64,000 nucleotides of DNA, taken from NCBI RefSeq assembly GCF_014649695.1, contig NZ_BMTN01000002.1, positions 682,001 to 746,000 on the forward strand, written 5' to 3'. Within the stretch, counting starts at the first letter, position 1, and the number at the start of each line of letters is the position of its first letter. Source of the stretch: Streptomyces kurssanovii (GTDB lineage Bacteria > Actinomycetota > Actinomycetes > Streptomycetales > Streptomycetaceae). The position numbers were made by a program, and so were the translations under genes. Of this stretch, positions 50,993 through 62,355 are shown one piece after another. A model generated the notes under the pieces. That model ran no database searches, was not told where the DNA came from, and saw only the letters and a program-made list of their open reading frames with translations.

Positions 50993-52560
50993 TTCGCCGC
51001 CTCCACATCGGGCCGGGGGTCCTGCTTCTGTACGTCGGACATCGTGTGCTCCACGGCCGGGTTGATGATCTCCGTCAGCGGCTTCGGGAAGACGCCGAGG
51101 AAGAGCAGCAGGGCGATCAGCGGGGCGACCACCGCCAGTTCCCGCACCTTGAGGTCCGGCATCGTGCGCACCTCGGTCTTCACCGGGCCGGTCATCGTCC
51201 GCTGGTAGAGGACGAGGGTGTAGAGCGCGGCGAGCACGATGCCGAAGGTCGCGATGATCCCGGCCACCGGATAGGCGGCGAACGTGCCCACCAGGACCAG
51301 GAATTCACTGACGAACGGCGCGAGCCCCGGCAGCGAGAGGGTGGCCAGGCCGCCGATCAGGAAGGTGCCGGCGAGCACCGGGGCGACCTTCTGCACACCG
51401 CCGTAGTCGGCGATGAGCCGCGAGCCGCGCCGCGAGATCAGGAAGCCCGCCACCAGCATCAGCGCCGCCGTGGACAGGCCGTGGTTGACCATGTAGAGCG
51501 TCGCGCCGGACTGGCCCTGGCTGGTCATGGCGAAGATGCCGAGGACGATGAAGCCGAAGTGCGACACCGACGCGTAGGCGATCAGGCGCTTGATGTCGCG
51601 CTGGCCGACCGCCAGCAGCGCGCCGTAGACGATGCTGACCAGCGCCAGCACGATGATCACCGGGGTGGCCCACTTCGACGCCTCCGGGAAGAGCTGGAGG
51701 CAGAAGCGCAGCATCGCGAAGGTGCCGACCTTGTCGACGACCGCCGTGATCAGCACGGCGACCGGGGCCGTCGCCTCGCCCATGGCGTTGGGCAGCCAGG
51801 TGTGCAGCGGCCACAGCGGCGCCTTGATCGCGAAGGCGAAGAAGAAGCCGAGGAACAGCAGCCGTTCGGTGGTGGTCGCCATGTCCAGCGAGCCGCTCGC
51901 CCTGGCCTCCGCGATCTCGGAGAGCGAGAAGCTGCCCGCGACCACGTACAGCCCGATGACGGCGGCGAGCATGATCAGGCCGCCGGCCAGGTTGTACAGC
52001 AGGAACTTGACCGCCGCGTACGACCGCTGCGCGGCGGCGTTCTCGTCGGTGCCGGAGTGGGCGCGGTCGCCGAAGCCGCCGATGAGGAAGTACATCGGGA
52101 TGAGCATGGCTTCGAACAGGATGTAGAAGAGGAAGACGTCGGTGGCCTCGAAGGACAGGACCACCATCGCCTCGACCATGAGGATCAGGGCGAAGAAGCC
52201 CTGGGTCGGCCGCCAACGGGACGACTTCGTCTCCACCGGATCGGCGTCGTGCCAGCCCGCGAGGATGACGAACGGGATCAGCAGCGCGGTGAGCGCCACC
52301 ATCACGACGCCGATGCCGTCCACGCCGAGCTCGTAGCGGACGCCGAAGTCGGCGATCCAGGCGTGCGATTCGGTGAGCTGGTACCGGTCGCCGCCGGGCT
52401 CGAACCGTACGAGCACGATCGCGGCCATGACCAGCGTGGCGAGCGAGAAGAGCAGGGCCACCCATTTGGCGGCGGTCCTGCGCGCGGCGGGCACGGCGGC
52501 GGTGACGATGGCGCCCACCGCCGGGAGCACCGCCGTGGCCGTCAGGATCGGGAAGGACAT
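50989..52560 (-). CDS. nuoM: NADH-quinone oxidoreductase subunit M, main operon
   Basis: The 523-residue subunit has YELGVDGIGVVMVALTALLIPFVIL, FYILFEAMLIPMYFLIGGFG with the Glu, and AFAIKAPLWPLHTWLPNAMGEAT with the pump Lys and the PLWPLHTWLP motif. It makes a proton channel in the middle of the membrane arm. One base separates it from nuoL upstream. The loop after helix 4 carries a hydrophilic insert (GDRAHSGTDENAAAQRS) not seen in the second-cluster copy. Confidence 0.95.
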   Translation of the reverse strand: MSFPILTATAVLPAVGAIVTAAVPAARRTAAKWVALLFSLATLVMAAIVLVRFEPGGDRYQLTESHAWIADFGVRYELGVDGIGVVMVALTALLIPFVILAGWHDADPVETKSSRWRPTQGFFALILMVEAMVVLSFEATDVFLFYILFEAMLIPMYFLIGGFGDRAHSGTDENAAAQRSYAAVKFLLYNLAGGLIMLAAVIGLYVVAGSFSLSEIAEARASGSLDMATTTERLLFLGFFFAFAIKAPLWPLHTWLPNAMGEATAPVAVLITAVVDKVGTFAMLRFCLQLFPEASKWATPVIIVLALVSIVYGALLAVGQRDIKRLIAYASVSHFGFIVLGIFAMTSQGQSGATLYMVNHGLSTAALMLVAGFLISRRGSRLIADYGGVQKVAPVLAGTFLIGGLATLSLPGLAPFVSEFLVLVGTFAAYPVAGIIATFGIVLAALYTLVLYQRTMTGPVKTEVRTMPDLKVRELAVVAPLIALLLFLGVFPKPLTEIINPAVEHTMSDVQKQDPRPDVEAAK

Positions 52561-52561
52561 G

Positions 52562-54505
52562 TCAGACCGCCCTCATCAGCAGGGTCGCGGCGATCAGGAT
52601 CGCCGTACCGCCGAACATCGAGACCGCGTAGCTGCGGGCGTACCCGTTCTGCAGCTTGCGCAGCCGGCCGGAGAGCCCGCCGAACGAGGCGGCCGTGCCG
52701 TTCACCACTCCGTCGACCAGGCTGTGGTCGACGTAGACCAGGGACCGGGTGAGGTGCTCGCCGCCGCGGACCAGGACCACGTGGTTGAAGTCGTCCTGGA
52801 GCAGGTCACGGCGGGCGGCCCGGGTGAGCAGCGAGCCGCGCGGTGCGGTGACCGGCACGGGCCGGTGCCCGTACATCAGGTAGGCGATCAGAGCCCCGGC
52901 CAGCAGGACGACCATGGTCGCGGTCGTGATGGCCGGGACGCTGATCACCGGGTGCGGATGCTCGAACTGGGTCACCGGGGCGAGCCAGTTGGCGAACCGG
53001 TCGCCGATGGAGAAGAACGCTCCCGCGAAGACCGATCCGAAGGCGAGCACGATCATCGGGATCGTCATCGACCTGGGCGACTCGTGCGGGTGCGGCATCT
53101 CGCCGGGGGTCACCTCGATGCCCGGTTCGACGCTCGCGTCCTTGTCCGGGTCGGGCGCCGGCTGCCAGCGCTTCTCACCGAAGAAGGTCATGATCATCAC
53201 GCGCGTCATGTAGAACGCGGTGATGCCCGCGCCGAGCAGCGCTACACCGCCGAAGATCCAGCCGCGGATCCCGTCGTCGTAGGCGAACGCCGCCTCGATG
53301 ATCTTGTCCTTGGACCAGAAGCCGGACAGGCCGGGGAAGCCGATGATCGCCAGGTAGCCGAGACCGAAGGTGACGAAGGTGATCGGCATGTACCTGCGCA
53401 GACCGCCGTACTTCCTCATGTCCACCTCGTCGTTCATGCCGTGCATGACCGAACCGGCGCCGAGGAAGAGCCCGGCCTTGAAGAAGCCGTGCGTCACCAG
53501 GTGCATGATCGCGAAGGCGTAGCCGATCGGGCCGAGGCCGGCCGCGAGGACCATGTAGCCGATCTGCGACATCGTCGAACCGGCCAGTGCCTTCTTGATG
53601 TCGTCCTTCGCGCAACCGACGATCGCACCGAAGAGCAGCGTGACCGCGCCCACGATGACGACGGCGAGCTGCGCGTCCGGGGCGGCGTTGAAGATCGCGC
53701 CGGAGCGGACGATGAGGTAGACACCGGCCGTGACCATGGTGGCCGCGTGGATCAGGGCGGAGACGGGGGTCGGGCCCTCCATCGCGTCACCGAGCCAGGA
53801 CTGCAGCGGCACCTGGGCCGACTTGCCGCACGCGGCGAGCAGCAGCATCAGGCCGATGGCCGTCAGCATGCCCTCGCTCGTCTCCCCGGTCGCCCCCAGC
53901 ACCGGGCCGAACGCGAAGGTGCCGAAGGTGGTGAACATCAGCATGATCGCGATCGACAGGCCCATGTCGCCGACGCGGTTGACGAGGAACGCCTTCTTCG
54001 CCGCCGTCGCCGCGCTGGGCTTGTGCTGCCAGAAGCCGATGAGCAGGTAGGACGCGAGACCGACGCCCTCCCAGCCGACGTACAGCAGGAGGTAGTTGTC
54101 GGCGATGACCAGCAGGAGCATCGCCGCGAGGAAGAGGTTGAGGTAGCCGAAGAAGCGGCGGCGCCGCTCGTCGTGCTCCATGTAACCGATCGAGTAGATG
54201 TGGATCAGGGTGCCCACACCGGTGATCAGCAGGACGAACGTCATCGACAGCTGGTCGAGCTGGAAGGCGATGTCCGCCTGGAAGCCCTCGACGGGGATCC
54301 AGCTGAACAGCTTCTGGTGCAGGGCCCGTTCCTCGGCACCCTTGCCGAGCATGTCGACGAACAGCACCGCGCCGACGACGAAGGACGCGGCGGCGAGCAG
54401 GGTGCCCAGCCAGTGACCGATCCGGTCGAGGCGGCGCCCGCCGCACAGCAGGACCGCCGCTCCGAGCAGAGGCGCCGCGACGAGCAGCGCAATCAGGTTC
54501 TCCAC
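52562..54505 (-). CDS. nuoL: NADH-quinone oxidoreductase subunit L, main operon
   Basis: NuoL has 647 residues here: [68 protein letters not shown] and [34 protein letters not shown] carry the conserved Glu, Lys and His residues of the distal proton channel. The C-terminal region after about residue 500 should form the long lateral helix. Compared with the second-cluster NuoL it keeps the [20 protein letters not shown] form instead of [20 protein letters not shown]. It starts with GTG 15 bases after nuoK. Confidence 0.95.
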   Translation of the reverse strand: MENLIALLVAAPLLGAAVLLCGGRRLDRIGHWLGTLLAAASFVVGAVLFVDMLGKGAEERALHQKLFSWIPVEGFQADIAFQLDQLSMTFVLLITGVGTLIHIYSIGYMEHDERRRRFFGYLNLFLAAMLLLVIADNYLLLYVGWEGVGLASYLLIGFWQHKPSAATAAKKAFLVNRVGDMGLSIAIMLMFTTFGTFAFGPVLGATGETSEGMLTAIGLMLLLAACGKSAQVPLQSWLGDAMEGPTPVSALIHAATMVTAGVYLIVRSGAIFNAAPDAQLAVVIVGAVTLLFGAIVGCAKDDIKKALAGSTMSQIGYMVLAAGLGPIGYAFAIMHLVTHGFFKAGLFLGAGSVMHGMNDEVDMRKYGGLRRYMPITFVTFGLGYLAIIGFPGLSGFWSKDKIIEAAFAYDDGIRGWIFGGVALLGAGITAFYMTRVMIMTFFGEKRWQPAPDPDKDASVEPGIEVTPGEMPHPHESPRSMTIPMIVLAFGSVFAGAFFSIGDRFANWLAPVTQFEHPHPVISVPAITTATMVVLLAGALIAYLMYGHRPVPVTAPRGSLLTRAARRDLLQDDFNHVVLVRGGEHLTRSLVYVDHSLVDGVVNGTAASFGGLSGRLRKLQNGYARSYAVSMFGGTAILIAATLLMRAV

Positions 54506-54520
54506 GATTCTTCCGACCCC

Positions 54521-54820
54521 TTACAGCTTCATCAGGCTGGCGTCGTCGACCGAGGCCGAGTGGCGGGAGCGGAACAGCGACACGATGATCGCGAGCCCGA
54601 CCACGACCTCCGCCGCGGCGACGACCATCGTGAAGAACGCGATGATCTGGCCGTCGAGATTGCCGTGCATACGGGAGAAGGCGACGAACGCGAGGTTGCA
54701 GGCGTTGAGCATCAGCTCGACGCACATGAACACCACGATCGCGTTCCGCCGGATCAGGACCCCCGCCGCGCCGATGGTGAACAGCAGGGCGGCGAGATAG
54801 AGGTAGTTGACCGGATTCAC
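54521..54820 (-). CDS. nuoK: NADH-quinone oxidoreductase subunit K, main operon
   Basis: The 99-residue, three-helix subunit has [20 protein letters not shown] with the helix 2 Glu and [23 protein letters not shown] with the second. It is the standard family length, unlike the longer second-cluster copy. The GTG start overlaps nuoJ as GTGA. Confidence 0.95.
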   Translation of the reverse strand: MNPVNYLYLAALLFTIGAAGVLIRRNAIVVFMCVELMLNACNLAFVAFSRMHGNLDGQIIAFFTMVVAAAEVVVGLAIIVSLFRSRHSASVDDASLMKL

Positions 54821-55656
54821 CGCTTGGCCTCCTGTCCGTCCCGGTCCCGGGCGTCCTTGTCACGTCCGAGGCGCTCCTCGGAGCGCTGCTCCAGGGCCTT
54901 GAGGTCGTCCAGCGCCTCCGTCGAGACGTCCCGGATCTGACCGCGGTCGCGCAGCGTCTTGTTGACGGTGAGCTCGGACGGGGTGCCGTCCGGCAGCAGA
55001 CCGGCGATGTCCACCGCGTTGTGCCTGGCGTAGACACCGGGCGCGGGGAGCGGGGGCAGATGCTTGCCTTCGCGTACGCGCTGCTCGGAGAGTTCGCGCT
55101 GGGTCTTGGCCCGCTCGGTGCGTTCCCGGTGGGTGAGCACCATCGCGCCGACGGCCGCGGTGATCAGCAGCGCGCCGGTGATCTCGAAGGCGAAGACGTA
55201 CTTGGTGAAGATGAGCGCCGCGAGGCCCTCGACGTTCCCGCCGTGCGCGGAGTTGGCGGCGCCCAGCCCGTTGAAGTTCTTCAGGGAGGCGTTGCCGATG
55301 CCGGCGATCAGCAGGATGCCGAAGCCGAGGCCGCAGGCCGCGGCGAGCCAGCGCTGTCCCTTCAGCGTCTCCTTCAGCGAGTCGGCGGCCGTGACGCCGA
55401 CCAGCATGACGACGAAGAGGAACAGCATCATGATCGCGCCGGTGTAGACGACGATCTGGACGACGCCCAGGAAGTACGCGCCGTTGGCCAGGTAGAACAC
55501 CGCGAGGATGATCATCGTCCCGGCCAGGCAGAGGGCACTGTGCACGGCCCGCTTCATCAGGATCGTGCAGAGCGCCCCGATCACGGCGATCGTGCCGAGC
55601 ACCCAGAACTGGACGGCCTCGCCGGTGGAGGTGACGGATGCGGCGAGCGTGTTCAT
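54817..55656 (-). CDS. nuoJ: NADH-quinone oxidoreductase subunit J, main operon
   Basis: Five membrane helices fill the first 165 residues: [62 protein letters not shown] (conserved Tyr and pi-bulge helix), [19 protein letters not shown] and [28 protein letters not shown] further 110 residues form a hydrophilic cytoplasmic tail rich in Glu, Arg and Lys ([34 protein letters not shown]), which makes the protein 279 residues against about 180 in E. coli. Such tails are known in actinobacteria. The ATG overlaps the nuoI stop. Confidence 0.94.
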   Translation of the reverse strand: MNTLAASVTSTGEAVQFWVLGTIAVIGALCTILMKRAVHSALCLAGTMIILAVFYLANGAYFLGVVQIVVYTGAIMMLFLFVVMLVGVTAADSLKETLKGQRWLAAACGLGFGILLIAGIGNASLKNFNGLGAANSAHGGNVEGLAALIFTKYVFAFEITGALLITAAVGAMVLTHRERTERAKTQRELSEQRVREGKHLPPLPAPGVYARHNAVDIAGLLPDGTPSELTVNKTLRDRGQIRDVSTEALDDLKALEQRSEERLGRDKDARDRDGQEAKR

Positions 55657-56315
55657 GCGCCGATCACCTTCTTCGAGGCCGGCTCGTCCTCGCCGAAGCT
55701 GGACTCGCCCGCCTGCGGCCGCTGGTCCTTGGAGACGGCGGTCTGCTGGACCGTGCCGGGTGCGGCCTCGGTGACCAGGCCCCGGTAGTAGTCCTGTTCG
55801 TCCATGCCGGGGTAGATCGCGTGCGGCGTGTCGACCATGGTCTCTTCCAGACCGGCGAGCAGCTGCTCCTTGGTGTAGATGAGGTTCTCGCGACTCGAGT
55901 CGGCGAGTTCGAACTCGTTCGTCATCGTCAGCGCGCGGGTCGGACAGGCCTCGATGCACAGTCCGCACAGGATGCAGCGGGCGTAGTTGATCTGGTAGAC
56001 GCGGCCGTACCGCTCACCCGGGGAGTAGCGCTCCTCCTCGGTGTTGTCCGCGCCCTCCACATAGATCGCGTCCGCCGGGCAGGCCCAGGCGCACAGCTCG
56101 CACCCGACGCACTTCTCGAGTCCGTCCGGATGGCGGTTGAGCTGGTGCCGCCCGTGGAAGCGCGGCGCCGTCACCTTCTGCTGCTCCGGGTACTGCTCGG
56201 TCAGCCGCTTCTTGAACATGGCCTTGAAGGTCACGCCGAAGCCGGCAACCGGATTCAGGAACGTGCTCTCGGATTCCTTGCCACCGGATTCCTTGCGCTG
56301 GGATTCCTCAGACAC
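55653..56315 (-). CDS. nuoI: NADH-quinone oxidoreductase subunit I, main operon
   Basis: The two [4Fe-4S] motifs are [12 protein letters not shown] (about residues 68-79) and [12 protein letters not shown] (about 113-124), in the usual spacing. The N-terminal [19 protein letters not shown] is the amphipathic segment that sits on the membrane. A Ser/Glu-rich tail of about 50 residues follows the ferredoxin domain. I use the GTG at 56315 because AGGAGG lies seven bases before it; a start at 56354 would add a leader inside nuoH. It overlaps nuoH by eight bases. Confidence 0.94.
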   Translation of the reverse strand: MSEESQRKESGGKESESTFLNPVAGFGVTFKAMFKKRLTEQYPEQQKVTAPRFHGRHQLNRHPDGLEKCVGCELCAWACPADAIYVEGADNTEEERYSPGERYGRVYQINYARCILCGLCIEACPTRALTMTNEFELADSSRENLIYTKEQLLAGLEETMVDTPHAIYPGMDEQDYYRGLVTEAAPGTVQQTAVSKDQRPQAGESSFGEDEPASKKVIGA

Positions 56316-57669
56316 CGTCAGCCTCCTTTCCGTCCCGAGGACCATCACTGTCATTGGGGCCGCCGCTGACGATCAGCTCGCGCTCGTGCCGGGGCCGCCT
56401 GCGCGGCACCGGGGGCAACTCCTGGCCGGGCAGCGGTGGTACGGGGAAGCCGCCCGCCATCGGGTCGAAGGCCGGGGGCGGCGGCTCGGCCGCCTCTCCG
56501 GCCTTCTCCTTGCGTCCGCGGAAGATGTCGGCGACGAAGGAGAGCAGCAGCACCGCGATCACCGCGCCGCCGACGTACAGCACGATCTGCTGGAAGTCGT
56601 AGTTCTCGTTGCGCAGCGCGCGCACGGTCGCCACCAGCATCAGCCAGACCACGGAGACCGGGATCAGGACCTTCCAGCCGAGCTTCATCAGCTGGTCGTA
56701 GCGGACCCGGGGCAGCGTGCCGCGCAGCCAGATGAAGAAGAACAGCAGCAGCTGGACCTTGAGGACGAACCAGAGCATCGGCCACCAGCCGTGGTTCGCG
56801 CCCTCCCAGAAGGTGGAGATCGGGTACGGCGCCCGCCAGCCGCCCAGGAAGAGCGTCACGGAGACGGCGGAGACGGTGACCATGTTGACGTATTCGGCCA
56901 GCATGAACATCGCGAACTTGATCGAGCTGTACTCGGTGTTGAAGCCGCCGACCAGGTCGCCCTCGGACTCCGGCATGTCGAACGGAGCCCGGTTGGTCTC
57001 ACCGACCATCGTGACGACGTAGATGATGAAGGAGACCGGCAGCAGGATGATGAACCAGCGGTCGGCCTGCGCCTCCACGATCGCCGAGGTCGACATCGAC
57101 CCGGAGTAGAGGAAGACGGAGGCGAACGCCGCGCCCATCGCGATCTCGTACGAGATCATCTGCGCGCAGGAGCGGAGACCGCCGAGCAGCGGGTAGGTCG
57201 AGCCGGAGGACCAGCCGGCGAGCACGATGCCGTAGATGCCGACGGAGGCGATCGCGAGGATGTAGAGCATCGCGATCGGCAGGTCGGTCAGCTGCATCGT
57301 GGTGCGCTGGCCGAAGATCGAGACCTCGTTGCCGGACGGGCCGAAGGGGATCACGGCGATCGCCATGAACGCGGGGATCGCGGCCACGATCGGCGCCAGG
57401 ACGTAGACGACCTTGTCGGCCCGCTTGACGATGACGTCTTCCTTCAGCATCAGCTTGATGCCGTCGGCGAGCGACTGGAGCATGCCCCAGGGGCCGTGCC
57501 GGTTCGGGCCGATGCGCAGCTGCATCCACGCGACGACCTTGCGCTCCCACACGATGGAGAAGAGCACGGTCACCATCAGGAAGGCGAAGCAGAACACGGC
57601 CTTGATGAGGACGAGCCACCAGGGGTCGCGTCCGAACATCGACAGGTCTTCCAATGCCAGGACGGTCAT
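56308..57669 (-). CDS. nuoH: NADH-quinone oxidoreductase subunit H, main operon
   Basis: NuoH has 453 residues. [38 protein letters not shown] and [41 protein letters not shown] are the universally conserved quinone-chamber motifs. After the eighth helix there is a hydrophilic tail of about 75 residues rich in Pro ([32 protein letters not shown]). The ATG at 57669 overlaps the nuoG stop; longer reading upstream is inside nuoG. Confidence 0.95.
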   Translation of the reverse strand: MTVLALEDLSMFGRDPWWLVLIKAVFCFAFLMVTVLFSIVWERKVVAWMQLRIGPNRHGPWGMLQSLADGIKLMLKEDVIVKRADKVVYVLAPIVAAIPAFMAIAVIPFGPSGNEVSIFGQRTTMQLTDLPIAMLYILAIASVGIYGIVLAGWSSGSTYPLLGGLRSCAQMISYEIAMGAAFASVFLYSGSMSTSAIVEAQADRWFIILLPVSFIIYVVTMVGETNRAPFDMPESEGDLVGGFNTEYSSIKFAMFMLAEYVNMVTVSAVSVTLFLGGWRAPYPISTFWEGANHGWWPMLWFVLKVQLLLFFFIWLRGTLPRVRYDQLMKLGWKVLIPVSVVWLMLVATVRALRNENYDFQQIVLYVGGAVIAVLLLSFVADIFRGRKEKAGEAAEPPPPAFDPMAGGFPVPPLPGQELPPVPRRRPRHERELIVSGGPNDSDGPRDGKEADGV

Positions 57670-60152
57670 GCCTCCACCTCCGTCGCGCCCGTCGCCGCCG
57701 CGATACGGACCAGCTCGCCGGGGCGGGCCCCGGTGTCCGTGGTGACGCCGCCGCCGACGGAGTTCATCGGCAGCCACACCACCCGGTCGGGCATCTCGCT
57801 CACCTGGAGCGGCAGCCGTACGAAGCCGGCCGGTCCGCGGACCTCCAGCTCGTCGCCGTCCTTGACGCCGGTCTCCGCCGCCGTGGCCGCGGACAGCCTG
57901 GCGACCGCGGCGTGCCGGGTGCCGGCCAGCGCCTCGTCGCCCTGCTGGAGCAGGCCCTGGTCGAGCAGGAGCCGGTGCCCGGCGAGGACCGCCTCGCCGG
58001 AACCCGGCCGGGGCAGCGGCTCGGCGCTCTGCGCCGGCTCGGTGGCCCGGGGGCCGTCCCAGCTGCCGAGCCGGTCCAGTTCGGCGCGTACGGACCTGAG
58101 GTCCGGCAGGCCGAAGGGCACGTCGAGCGCGTCGGCCAGCATGTGCAGCACCCGCGCGTCGGTCGGCGCGAGGGTCCGGGTCATCTGCTCGGGCTTGAGC
58201 GCCGCCTCGAACATCCGGGCCCTGCCCTCCCAGTTGAGGAAGGTGCCGGGCTTCTCGGCGACGGCCGCGACCGGGAGGACGACGTCCGCCCGTTGGGTGA
58301 CCTCGCTGGGGCGGAGCTCCAGCGATACGAGGAATCCGACCGCGTCGAGCGCCTCTCGCGCCCGCGCCGGGTCGGGCAGGTCCGCGACCTCGACGCCCGC
58401 GACGAGCAGCGCGCCCAGTTCGCCGGTGGCCGCGGCCTCGACGATCTGGCCGGTGTCGCGGCCGTAGCGGTGCGGCAGTTCACGTACCCGCCAGACCTCC
58501 GCGGTCTCCGTACGGGCCCGCGGGTCGGTCGCCGGGCGGCCGCCCGGCAGCAGCGACGGGAGCGCGCCCGCCTCCACGGCGCCCCGCTCTCCGGCGCGGC
58601 GCGGGATCCACACCAGCTGTGCGCCGGTCGCGGCCGAGGCGCGTACGGCGGCGGTGAGACCGCCGGGCACGGCCGCGAGCCGTTCGCCGACCACGATCAC
58701 CGCGCCCTCGGCGCGCAGTGCCTCCGCCGCCTCGGCGCCGGCCTCGTCGAGGCCGGTGCCCGAGGTGAGGGCGTTCAGCCAGTCGGTCTCGGTACCGGGT
58801 GCCGCGGGCAGCAGGGTCCCGCCCGCCTTCTCGAGGCCACGCGTGGCGTGCGTGGCGAGGGAGAAGGCGCGTTGTCCGTGCTTGCGGTGGGCCTTGCGCA
58901 GCCGCAGGAAGACGCCGGGGGCCTCCTCCTCCGACTCGAAGCCGACGAGCAGCACCGCCGGCGCCTTCTCCAGCGACGTGTAGGTGACTCCGGTGCCGGA
59001 CAGGTCCCTGCCCTGCCCCGCGACCCGCGCCGCGAGGAAGTCGGCCTCCTCCGCGGAGTGGGCCCGCGCACGGAAGTCGATGTCGTTGGTGTCGAGCGCG
59101 ACCCGGGCGAACTTGGCGTACGCGTAGGCGTCCTCGACGGTCAGCCGGCCACCGGTCAGAACACCGGTGCGGCCCTTGACGAGACCGCGGGCCGCGGCCT
59201 CCAGCGCCTCGGGCCAGCTCGCCGGTTCCAGCACACCCTGCTCGTTGCGGACGAGCGGCGTGGTGAGCCGGTCACGCTGCTGGGCGTAGCGGAAGCCGAA
59301 GCGGCCCTTGTCGCACAGCCACTCCTCGTTGACCTCCGGGTCCTCCGCGGCGAGGCGCCGCATGACCTTGCCGCGGCGGTGGTCGGTGCGGGTGGCGCAG
59401 CCGCCCGCGCAGTGCTCGCACACGCTCGGCGAGGACACCAGGTCGAACGGGCGGGAGCGGAAGCGGTAGGCGGCCGAGGTCAGCGCACCCACCGGGCAGA
59501 TCTGGATGGTGTTCCCGGAGAAGTACGACTCGAACGGGTCGCCCTCACCGGTGCCGACCTGCTGGAGCGCGCCGCGCTCAAGCAGCTCGATCATCGGGTC
59601 GCCCGCCACCTGGTTGGAGAAGCGGGTGCAGCGGGCGCACAGCACGCACCGCTCACGGTCGAGCAGCACCTGTGTGGAGAGCGGTACCGGCTTCTGGAAG
59701 GTGCGCTTCTTGCCGTCGAACCGTGATTCGGCCTGGCCGTGCGAGACGGCCTGGTTCTGCAGGGGGCACTCGCCGCCCTTGTCGCAGACCGGGCAGTCCA
59801 GCGGATGGTTGATCAGCAGCAGCTCCATCACGCCCTTCTGCGCCTTCTCGGCGACGGGCGAGGTGAGCTGCGACCTGACGACCATGCCGTCGGTGCAGGT
59901 GATGGTGCAGGAGGCCATCGGCTTGCGCTGGCCCTCCACCTCGACGATGCACTGGCGGCAGGCGCCGGCGGGGTCGAGGAGCGGGTGGTCGCAGAAGCGC
60001 GGGATCTCGATGCCGAGGAGTTCGGCGGCCCGGATGACCAGCGTCCCCTTGGGGACGGAGATCTCGATGCCGTCGATGGTCAGCGTCACGAGGTCCTCGG
60101 GCGGGACCGGGGCCTCGGAGCCCCCGGAGGGGGCAGACGTCGTGACCGTCAT
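57666..60152 (-). CDS. nuoG: NADH-quinone oxidoreductase subunit G, main operon
   Basis: This 828-residue subunit carries a [2Fe-2S] and several [4Fe-4S] clusters. Motifs in order: [21 protein letters not shown] (N1b), [18 protein letters not shown] (N5 with its His nearby), [16 protein letters not shown] and ICPVGALTS (N4), then [15 protein letters not shown], the extra N7 site. The rest is a molybdopterin-oxidoreductase-like domain without Mo-binding residues, ending with a MopB-type C-terminal beta domain ([16 protein letters not shown]). ATG 60152 overlaps nuoF. It has no counterpart in the second nuo cluster. Confidence 0.95.
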   Translation of the reverse strand: MTVTTSAPSGGSEAPVPPEDLVTLTIDGIEISVPKGTLVIRAAELLGIEIPRFCDHPLLDPAGACRQCIVEVEGQRKPMASCTITCTDGMVVRSQLTSPVAEKAQKGVMELLLINHPLDCPVCDKGGECPLQNQAVSHGQAESRFDGKKRTFQKPVPLSTQVLLDRERCVLCARCTRFSNQVAGDPMIELLERGALQQVGTGEGDPFESYFSGNTIQICPVGALTSAAYRFRSRPFDLVSSPSVCEHCAGGCATRTDHRRGKVMRRLAAEDPEVNEEWLCDKGRFGFRYAQQRDRLTTPLVRNEQGVLEPASWPEALEAAARGLVKGRTGVLTGGRLTVEDAYAYAKFARVALDTNDIDFRARAHSAEEADFLAARVAGQGRDLSGTGVTYTSLEKAPAVLLVGFESEEEAPGVFLRLRKAHRKHGQRAFSLATHATRGLEKAGGTLLPAAPGTETDWLNALTSGTGLDEAGAEAAEALRAEGAVIVVGERLAAVPGGLTAAVRASAATGAQLVWIPRRAGERGAVEAGALPSLLPGGRPATDPRARTETAEVWRVRELPHRYGRDTGQIVEAAATGELGALLVAGVEVADLPDPARAREALDAVGFLVSLELRPSEVTQRADVVLPVAAVAEKPGTFLNWEGRARMFEAALKPEQMTRTLAPTDARVLHMLADALDVPFGLPDLRSVRAELDRLGSWDGPRATEPAQSAEPLPRPGSGEAVLAGHRLLLDQGLLQQGDEALAGTRHAAVARLSAATAAETGVKDGDELEVRGPAGFVRLPLQVSEMPDRVVWLPMNSVGGGVTTDTGARPGELVRIAAATGATEVEA

Positions 60153-61525
60153 GCGTTCACCTCCATGTGCTTGTCCGCCCAGGCCGTCGACCTGGCAGGG
60201 TCGAAGGGGCAACCGCCCTGCGTGATGTGCTGCTCGTACTCGTCGCGGAAGTACTTGAGCGAGGAGAAGATCGGCGAGGCGGCGCCGTCGCCGAGGGCGC
60301 AGAACGATTTGCCGTTGATGTTGTCGGCGATGTCGTTCAGCTTGTCGAGGTCGGACATGACGCCGTTGCCCGCCTCGATGTCGCGGAGCAACTGGACCAG
60401 CCAGTACGTCCCTTCGCGGCACGGTGTGCACTTGCCGCAGGACTCGTGGGCGTAGAACTCGGTCCAGCGGGTGACGGCCCGCACCACGCAGGTCGTCTCG
60501 TCGAAGCACTGGAGCGCCTTGGTGCCGAGCATCGAACCGGCGGCGCCGACGCCCTCGTAGTCCAGCGGGACGTCGAGGTGTTCGTCGGTGAACATCGGGG
60601 TCGAGGAGCCGCCGGGCGTCCAGAACTTCAGCCGGTGACCGGGCCGCATGCCGCCGCTCATGTCGAGCAGCTGGCGCAGGGTGATGCCGAGCGGGGCCTC
60701 GTACTGGCCGGGGCTCGCGACATGACCGCTGAGCGAGTACAGCGTGAAGCCCGGGGACTTCTCGCTGCCCATGGACCTGAACCAGTCCTTGCCCTTGTTC
60801 AGGATCGCGGGAACCGACGCGATGGACTCGACGTTGTTCACCACAGTCGGGCAGGCGTACAGGCCGGCGACCGCGGGGAAGGGGGGCCGCAGCCGGGGCT
60901 GGCCGCGGCGGCCTTCCAGGGAGTCCAGCAGCGCGGTCTCCTCACCGCAGATGTAGGCGCCGGCGCCCGCGTGCACGGTGAGTTCGAGGTCGAGGCCGCT
61001 GCCGAGGATGTTCTTGCCGAGGAATCCCGCCTCGTACGCCTCGCGCACGGCCTCGTGCAGCCTCCGCAGGACGGGGACGACCTCGCCGCGCAGATAGATG
61101 AAGGCGTGGCTGGAGCGGATCGCGTAGCAGGCGATCACGATCCCCTCGATGAGGGAGTGCGGATTGGCGAAGAGAAGGGGGATGTCCTTGCAGGTGCCGG
61201 GCTCCGACTCGTCGGCGTTGACGACGAGGTAGTGCGGCTTGCCGTCGCCCTGCGGAATGAACTGCCACTTCATGCCGGTGGGGAAGCCTGCGCCGCCGCG
61301 GCCCCGCAGACCGGCGTCCTTGACGTACGCGATCAGGTCGTCGGGCGACATGGCGAGCGCCTTGCGCATGCCCTCGTAGCCGTCGTGCCTGCGGTAGGTC
61401 GCGAGCGTCCACGACCGCGGATCGTCCCAGAAGGCCGACAGGACCGGGGAGAGGAGCTTCTCAGGGCTGCTCTCTCCTCCGACCTCCGGCCGGGAGCCGC
61501 CGCCGTGCTCGGTGGACAAGGTCAT
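60149..61525 (-). CDS. nuoF: NADH-quinone oxidoreductase subunit F, main operon
   Basis: NuoF oxidises NADH and passes electrons through FMN to cluster N3. [16 protein letters not shown] (about residues 73-88) is the FMN/NADH glycine loop, [18 protein letters not shown] the FMN-binding helix, and [11 protein letters not shown] plus a later Cys the N3 ligands. Length is 458 residues. I use the ATG at 61525, which overlaps the nuoE stop as TGATG; a GTG three bases upstream is an alternative. The gene has no copy in the second cluster. Confidence 0.95.
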   Translation of the reverse strand: MTLSTEHGGGSRPEVGGESSPEKLLSPVLSAFWDDPRSWTLATYRRHDGYEGMRKALAMSPDDLIAYVKDAGLRGRGGAGFPTGMKWQFIPQGDGKPHYLVVNADESEPGTCKDIPLLFANPHSLIEGIVIACYAIRSSHAFIYLRGEVVPVLRRLHEAVREAYEAGFLGKNILGSGLDLELTVHAGAGAYICGEETALLDSLEGRRGQPRLRPPFPAVAGLYACPTVVNNVESIASVPAILNKGKDWFRSMGSEKSPGFTLYSLSGHVASPGQYEAPLGITLRQLLDMSGGMRPGHRLKFWTPGGSSTPMFTDEHLDVPLDYEGVGAAGSMLGTKALQCFDETTCVVRAVTRWTEFYAHESCGKCTPCREGTYWLVQLLRDIEAGNGVMSDLDKLNDIADNINGKSFCALGDGAASPIFSSLKYFRDEYEQHITQGGCPFDPARSTAWADKHMEVNA

Positions 61526-62355
61526 CACTCACCCTCCGCGACAGGTCCGGCCGGGTTGTCCGGGTCGGATGCCGAAGTCTTCTGCGGTGCGTCGTGCGAG
61601 CTGAGGTGCTCGGATCCGGCCTGCGGACGGTCCTTGGGGTACTCACCGCGCGGGTGGACCACCCGTGCCGGAGCGGCCTCGCCCTTGGCGAGCCTGAGCC
61701 CGATGAGCGACGCGGGTCCCGCGCCGCCGCCGGCCTCCACCGCGCCGGGCCGCTGGTCGGGGAAGCCGGCCAGGATGCGGGCCGTCTCCTTGTAGGTGCA
61801 CAGCGGCGCGCCACGGGTGGGGACGACCTGTTCGCCGGCGCGCAGGTCGTCGACGAGCTGCCTCGCGGACTCGGGCGTCTGGTTGTCGAAGAACTCCCAG
61901 TTGACCATCACCACGGGCGCGAAGTCGCAGGCCGCGTTGCACTCGATGTGCTCGAGGGTGATCTTGCCGTCGTCGGTCGTCTCGTTGTTGCCGACGCCGA
62001 GGTGCTCCTTCAGCTCCTCGAAGATCGCGTCACCGCCCATCACCGCGCAGAGCGTGTTGGTGCAGACGCCGACCTGGTAGTCGCCGGACGGCTTGCGCCG
62101 GTACATCGAGTAGAAGGTGGCGACCGCGGTGACCTCGGCCGTGGTCAGGTCCAGCATCTCGGCGCAGAACCGCATGCCGGTGCGGGAGACATGGCCCTCT
62201 TCCGACTGCACCAGGTGCAGCAGCGGCAGCAGGGCGGACCGGCTGCCGGGATAGCGGGCGATGATCTCCTTCGCCTCCGCCTCGAGCCGCGCGCGCACCT
62301 CGGCCGGATAGTCCGGTGCGGGCAGTTGCGGCATGCCCAGCGATACGTCCGTCAT
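61525..62355 (-). CDS. nuoE: NADH-quinone oxidoreductase subunit E, main operon
   Basis: NuoE binds [2Fe-2S] cluster N1a: the ligands are in [15 protein letters not shown] and [17 protein letters not shown]. The N-terminal helical part ([38 protein letters not shown]) is the thioredoxin-like 24-kDa subunit. After about residue 190 the protein has a low-complexity Gly/Ala/Pro and charged tail of 80 residues ([31 protein letters not shown]). ATG 62355 overlaps nuoD. Confidence 0.95.
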   Translation of the reverse strand: MTDVSLGMPQLPAPDYPAEVRARLEAEAKEIIARYPGSRSALLPLLHLVQSEEGHVSRTGMRFCAEMLDLTTAEVTAVATFYSMYRRKPSGDYQVGVCTNTLCAVMGGDAIFEELKEHLGVGNNETTDDGKITLEHIECNAACDFAPVVMVNWEFFDNQTPESARQLVDDLRAGEQVVPTRGAPLCTYKETARILAGFPDQRPGAVEAGGGAGPASLIGLRLAKGEAAPARVVHPRGEYPKDRPQAGSEHLSSHDAPQKTSASDPDNPAGPVAEGE